Positions 62,809 through 64,000 of a stretch of DNA of 64,000 bases are shown in pieces; within the stretch, counting starts at the first letter, position 1, and every line of letters begins with the position of its first letter. The stretch is from Ruminococcus flavefaciens ATCC 19208 (lineage in GTDB: Bacteria > Bacillota > Clostridia > Oscillospirales > Ruminococcaceae). The notes beneath the pieces were generated by a model, which did no database searches, had not been told where the DNA came from, and saw only the letters and a list, made by a program, of their open reading frames with translations. The stretch is from contig NZ_KI912490.1 in NCBI RefSeq assembly GCF_000518765.1, positions 238,712 to 302,711 on the forward strand. Direction: 5' to 3'. Made by a program: the position numbers and the translations under genes.

Positions 62809-63152
62809 TATTTTCCTTTTTTTTAAGCTGAAATGGCAGTGATATTACAAACAATACATAACATTATTCGTTTTATATATATCACAATGTGCAATATTCG
62901 CATAACAATTTTTGCATACTGAAAAAACACATAAATTGCGGCCATTGTACAGGCAGACGATGCTTTATGGCTATTTTTAGGGAAATATACTTTTTATATG
63001 AGCGCAATATTTGGTCAGAGCAACAAAACTACAGCAATAAATGACTTGTGACCGGGGTGCCATTTATCTATAATTAAGTTAGAAATAAAAACAGCAAAAT
63101 ATACTGGGAGTATTACAAAATCCAATTTCTTACTTTAAAAGGAGTGATTTAT
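62809..63152. other. Intergenic region before the xylanase
   Basis: No gene. It contains the xylanase promoter (63046-63074) and AT-rich sequence, and I see no clear terminator for the serpin gene. Confidence 0.6.
63046..63074 (+). promoter_or_regulatory. Promoter of the GH11 xylanase
   Basis: TTGTGA, 17-base spacer, TATAAT, about 80 bases before the start codon. Confidence 0.75.
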
Positions 63153-64000
63153 TTGAAGCTTAACAAGATCAAAAAGATCATCGGCGCCGGCGCATCAACA
63201 ATGATGCTCGCAGCTGCTATCCCTGCTGTTGCTTCAGCTGCTGACCAGCAGACAAGAGGCAATATCGGCGGATACGACTACGAAATGTGGAACCAGAACG
63301 GTCAGGGTCAGGCATCAATGAATCCGGGCGCAGGCTCTTTTACCTGCTCATGGAGCAACATTGAAAACTTCCTTGCACGTATGGGTAAAAACTACGACAG
63401 CCAGAAGAAAAATTACAAGGCTTTCGGAAATATCGTTCTTACATACGATGTTGAGTACACACCAAGAGGAAATTCTTATATGTGCGTTTACGGATGGACA
63501 AGAAATCCTCTCATGGAGTACTATATCGTTGAAGGCTGGGGCGACTGGAGACCACCCGGAAATGACGGTGAAAACAAGGGTACTGTAACTCTTAACGGAA
63601 ATACATACGATATACGCAAGTCAATGCGTTACAATCAGCCATCACTTGATGGTACAGCTACATTCCCACAGTACTGGAGTGTTCGTACACAGAGCGGTTC
63701 AGCAAACAACCAGACTAACTACATGAAGGGCACTATTGACGTATCAAAGCATTTTGAGGCTTGGGAAAAAGCAGGTCTTGATATGTCAGGTACTCTCTAC
63801 GAAGTATCACTCAATATCGAAGGTTACAGATCAAACGGTTCTGCTAATGTAAAGAGCGTAACTGTTACAGAAGGTGCAGGCGGCGGTGGCGGTCAGCAGA
63901 ATAATGACTGGAACCAGAACAATAACCAGCAGCAGAACCAGAACAACGACTGGAATAACTGGGGACAGCAGAACCAGAACAACGACTGGAATAACTGGGG
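63153..64000 (+). CDS. xynA: GH11 endo-xylanase, N-terminal part, with Asn/Gln-rich linker
   Basis: The gene runs off the right edge; 282 codons are visible. The start codon is TTG, eight bases after AAAAGGAG, giving a signal peptide that ends near AVASAA. Residues about 35-240 are a GH11 jelly roll (GNIGGYDYEMWNQNG, YTPRGNSYMCVYGWTRNPL). Catalytic residues are Glu122 in NPLMEYYIVE and Glu223 in NIEGYRSNGSANV. From about 247 an Asn/Gln/Trp repeat linker begins. This is the layout of R. flavefaciens XynA, where a GH10 domain follows the linker; whether it does here cannot be seen. Confidence 0.93.
   Translation, partial: MKLNKIKKIIGAGASTMMLAAAIPAVASAADQQTRGNIGGYDYEMWNQNGQGQASMNPGAGSFTCSWSNIENFLARMGKNYDSQKKNYKAFGNIVLTYDVEYTPRGNSYMCVYGWTRNPLMEYYIVEGWGDWRPPGNDGENKGTVTLNGNTYDIRKSMRYNQPSLDGTATFPQYWSVRTQSGSANNQTNYMKGTIDVSKHFEAWEKAGLDMSGTLYEVSLNIEGYRSNGSANVKSVTVTEGAGGGGGQQNNDWNQNNNQQQNQNNDWNNWGQQNQNNDWNNW
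63930..64000 (+). repeat. 36-base tandem repeat encoding the Asn/Gln-rich linker
   Basis: Two copies of a 36-base unit in frame (QQNQNNDWNNWG per unit), cut by the window edge. Confidence 0.8.

Overview
The window looks like chromosome of a cellulosome-producing rumen or gut Ruminococcus, most like R. flavefaciens. The evidence is a set of secreted proteins carrying dockerin (paired EF-hand) modules, dockerin-bearing serpins, a dockerin GH5 cellulase with a Thr-rich linker, and at the right edge a GH11 xylanase joined to an Asn/Gln/Trp-rich repeat linker of the kind known from R. flavefaciens XynA. Promoters are mostly clear sigma-A types (TTGACA-like, 17-18 bp, TATAAT), ribosome sites are strong GGAGG types, and gene ends carry obvious hairpins. 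I saw no rRNA, tRNA, CRISPR array, intact transposon or prophage.

Layout. (1) 1-4.4 kb: a minus-strand signalling operon of FHA protein, PP2C phosphatase, Ser/Thr kinase, a small membrane protein and the start of a secreted protein. (2) 4.6-8.7 kb: housekeeping genes (GNAT acetyltransferases, a YaiI/YqxD protein, a P-loop kinase, a possible nuclease-fold protein) and a VanY-like carboxypeptidase lipoprotein. (3) 8.8-11.3 kb: a large secreted dockerin protein. (4) 11.7-27.6 kb: a nitrogen-assimilation block. The minus-strand operon gltB-gltD-glnA-ANTAR regulator-purF-GNAT-asnB diverges from an ammonium transporter fused to its own PII domain plus a type III glutamine synthetase. The divergent control region places an intrinsic terminator inside the leader of each arm, which suggests antitermination by the ANTAR protein encoded in the operon. 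(5) 27.8-33 kb: an NSS transporter, a macrodomain protein beside a KptA (RNA 2'-phosphotransferase) pseudogene, and several unknown or damaged genes. (6) 33-47.7 kb: a GH114-like dockerin protein, a three-domain AraC regulator, an array of seven hairpins, the GH5 cellulase, an HtrA protease, a flavin reductase-like protein, DUF4003, a fluoride channel, an orphan solute-binding protein with an N-terminal dockerin-like motif, and an alpha/beta-hydrolase plus metallo-beta-lactamase fusion. (7) 47.8-51.4 kb: a redox/sulfur cluster of CoA-disulfide reductase with rhodanese, a Crp/Fnr regulator, thioredoxin, a membrane Fe-S protein and a ferredoxin, with a palindromic Crp/Fnr-like box in front of the ferredoxin. 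(8) 52.4-56.3 kb: an MGT-type glycosyltransferase, a DUF4846 protein and a membrane diguanylate cyclase. (9) 56.4-64 kb: an ECF sigma factor coupled to a membrane anti-sigma-like protein whose reading frame continues through an internal ribosome site and a second signal peptide into an EF-hand/dockerin protein; then two dockerin serpins and the partial GH11 xylanase.

How it fits together: the right half makes, protects and probably senses an extracellular plant-cell-wall-degrading complex, and the middle supplies nitrogen by ammonium uptake, GS/GOGAT and amide transfer. The most unusual items are the sigma/anti-sigma/dockerin gene with its in-frame internal start, the paired terminator leaders of the nitrogen block, the seven-hairpin array before the cellulase, and the Amt-PII fusion lacking the usual uridylylation tyrosine.
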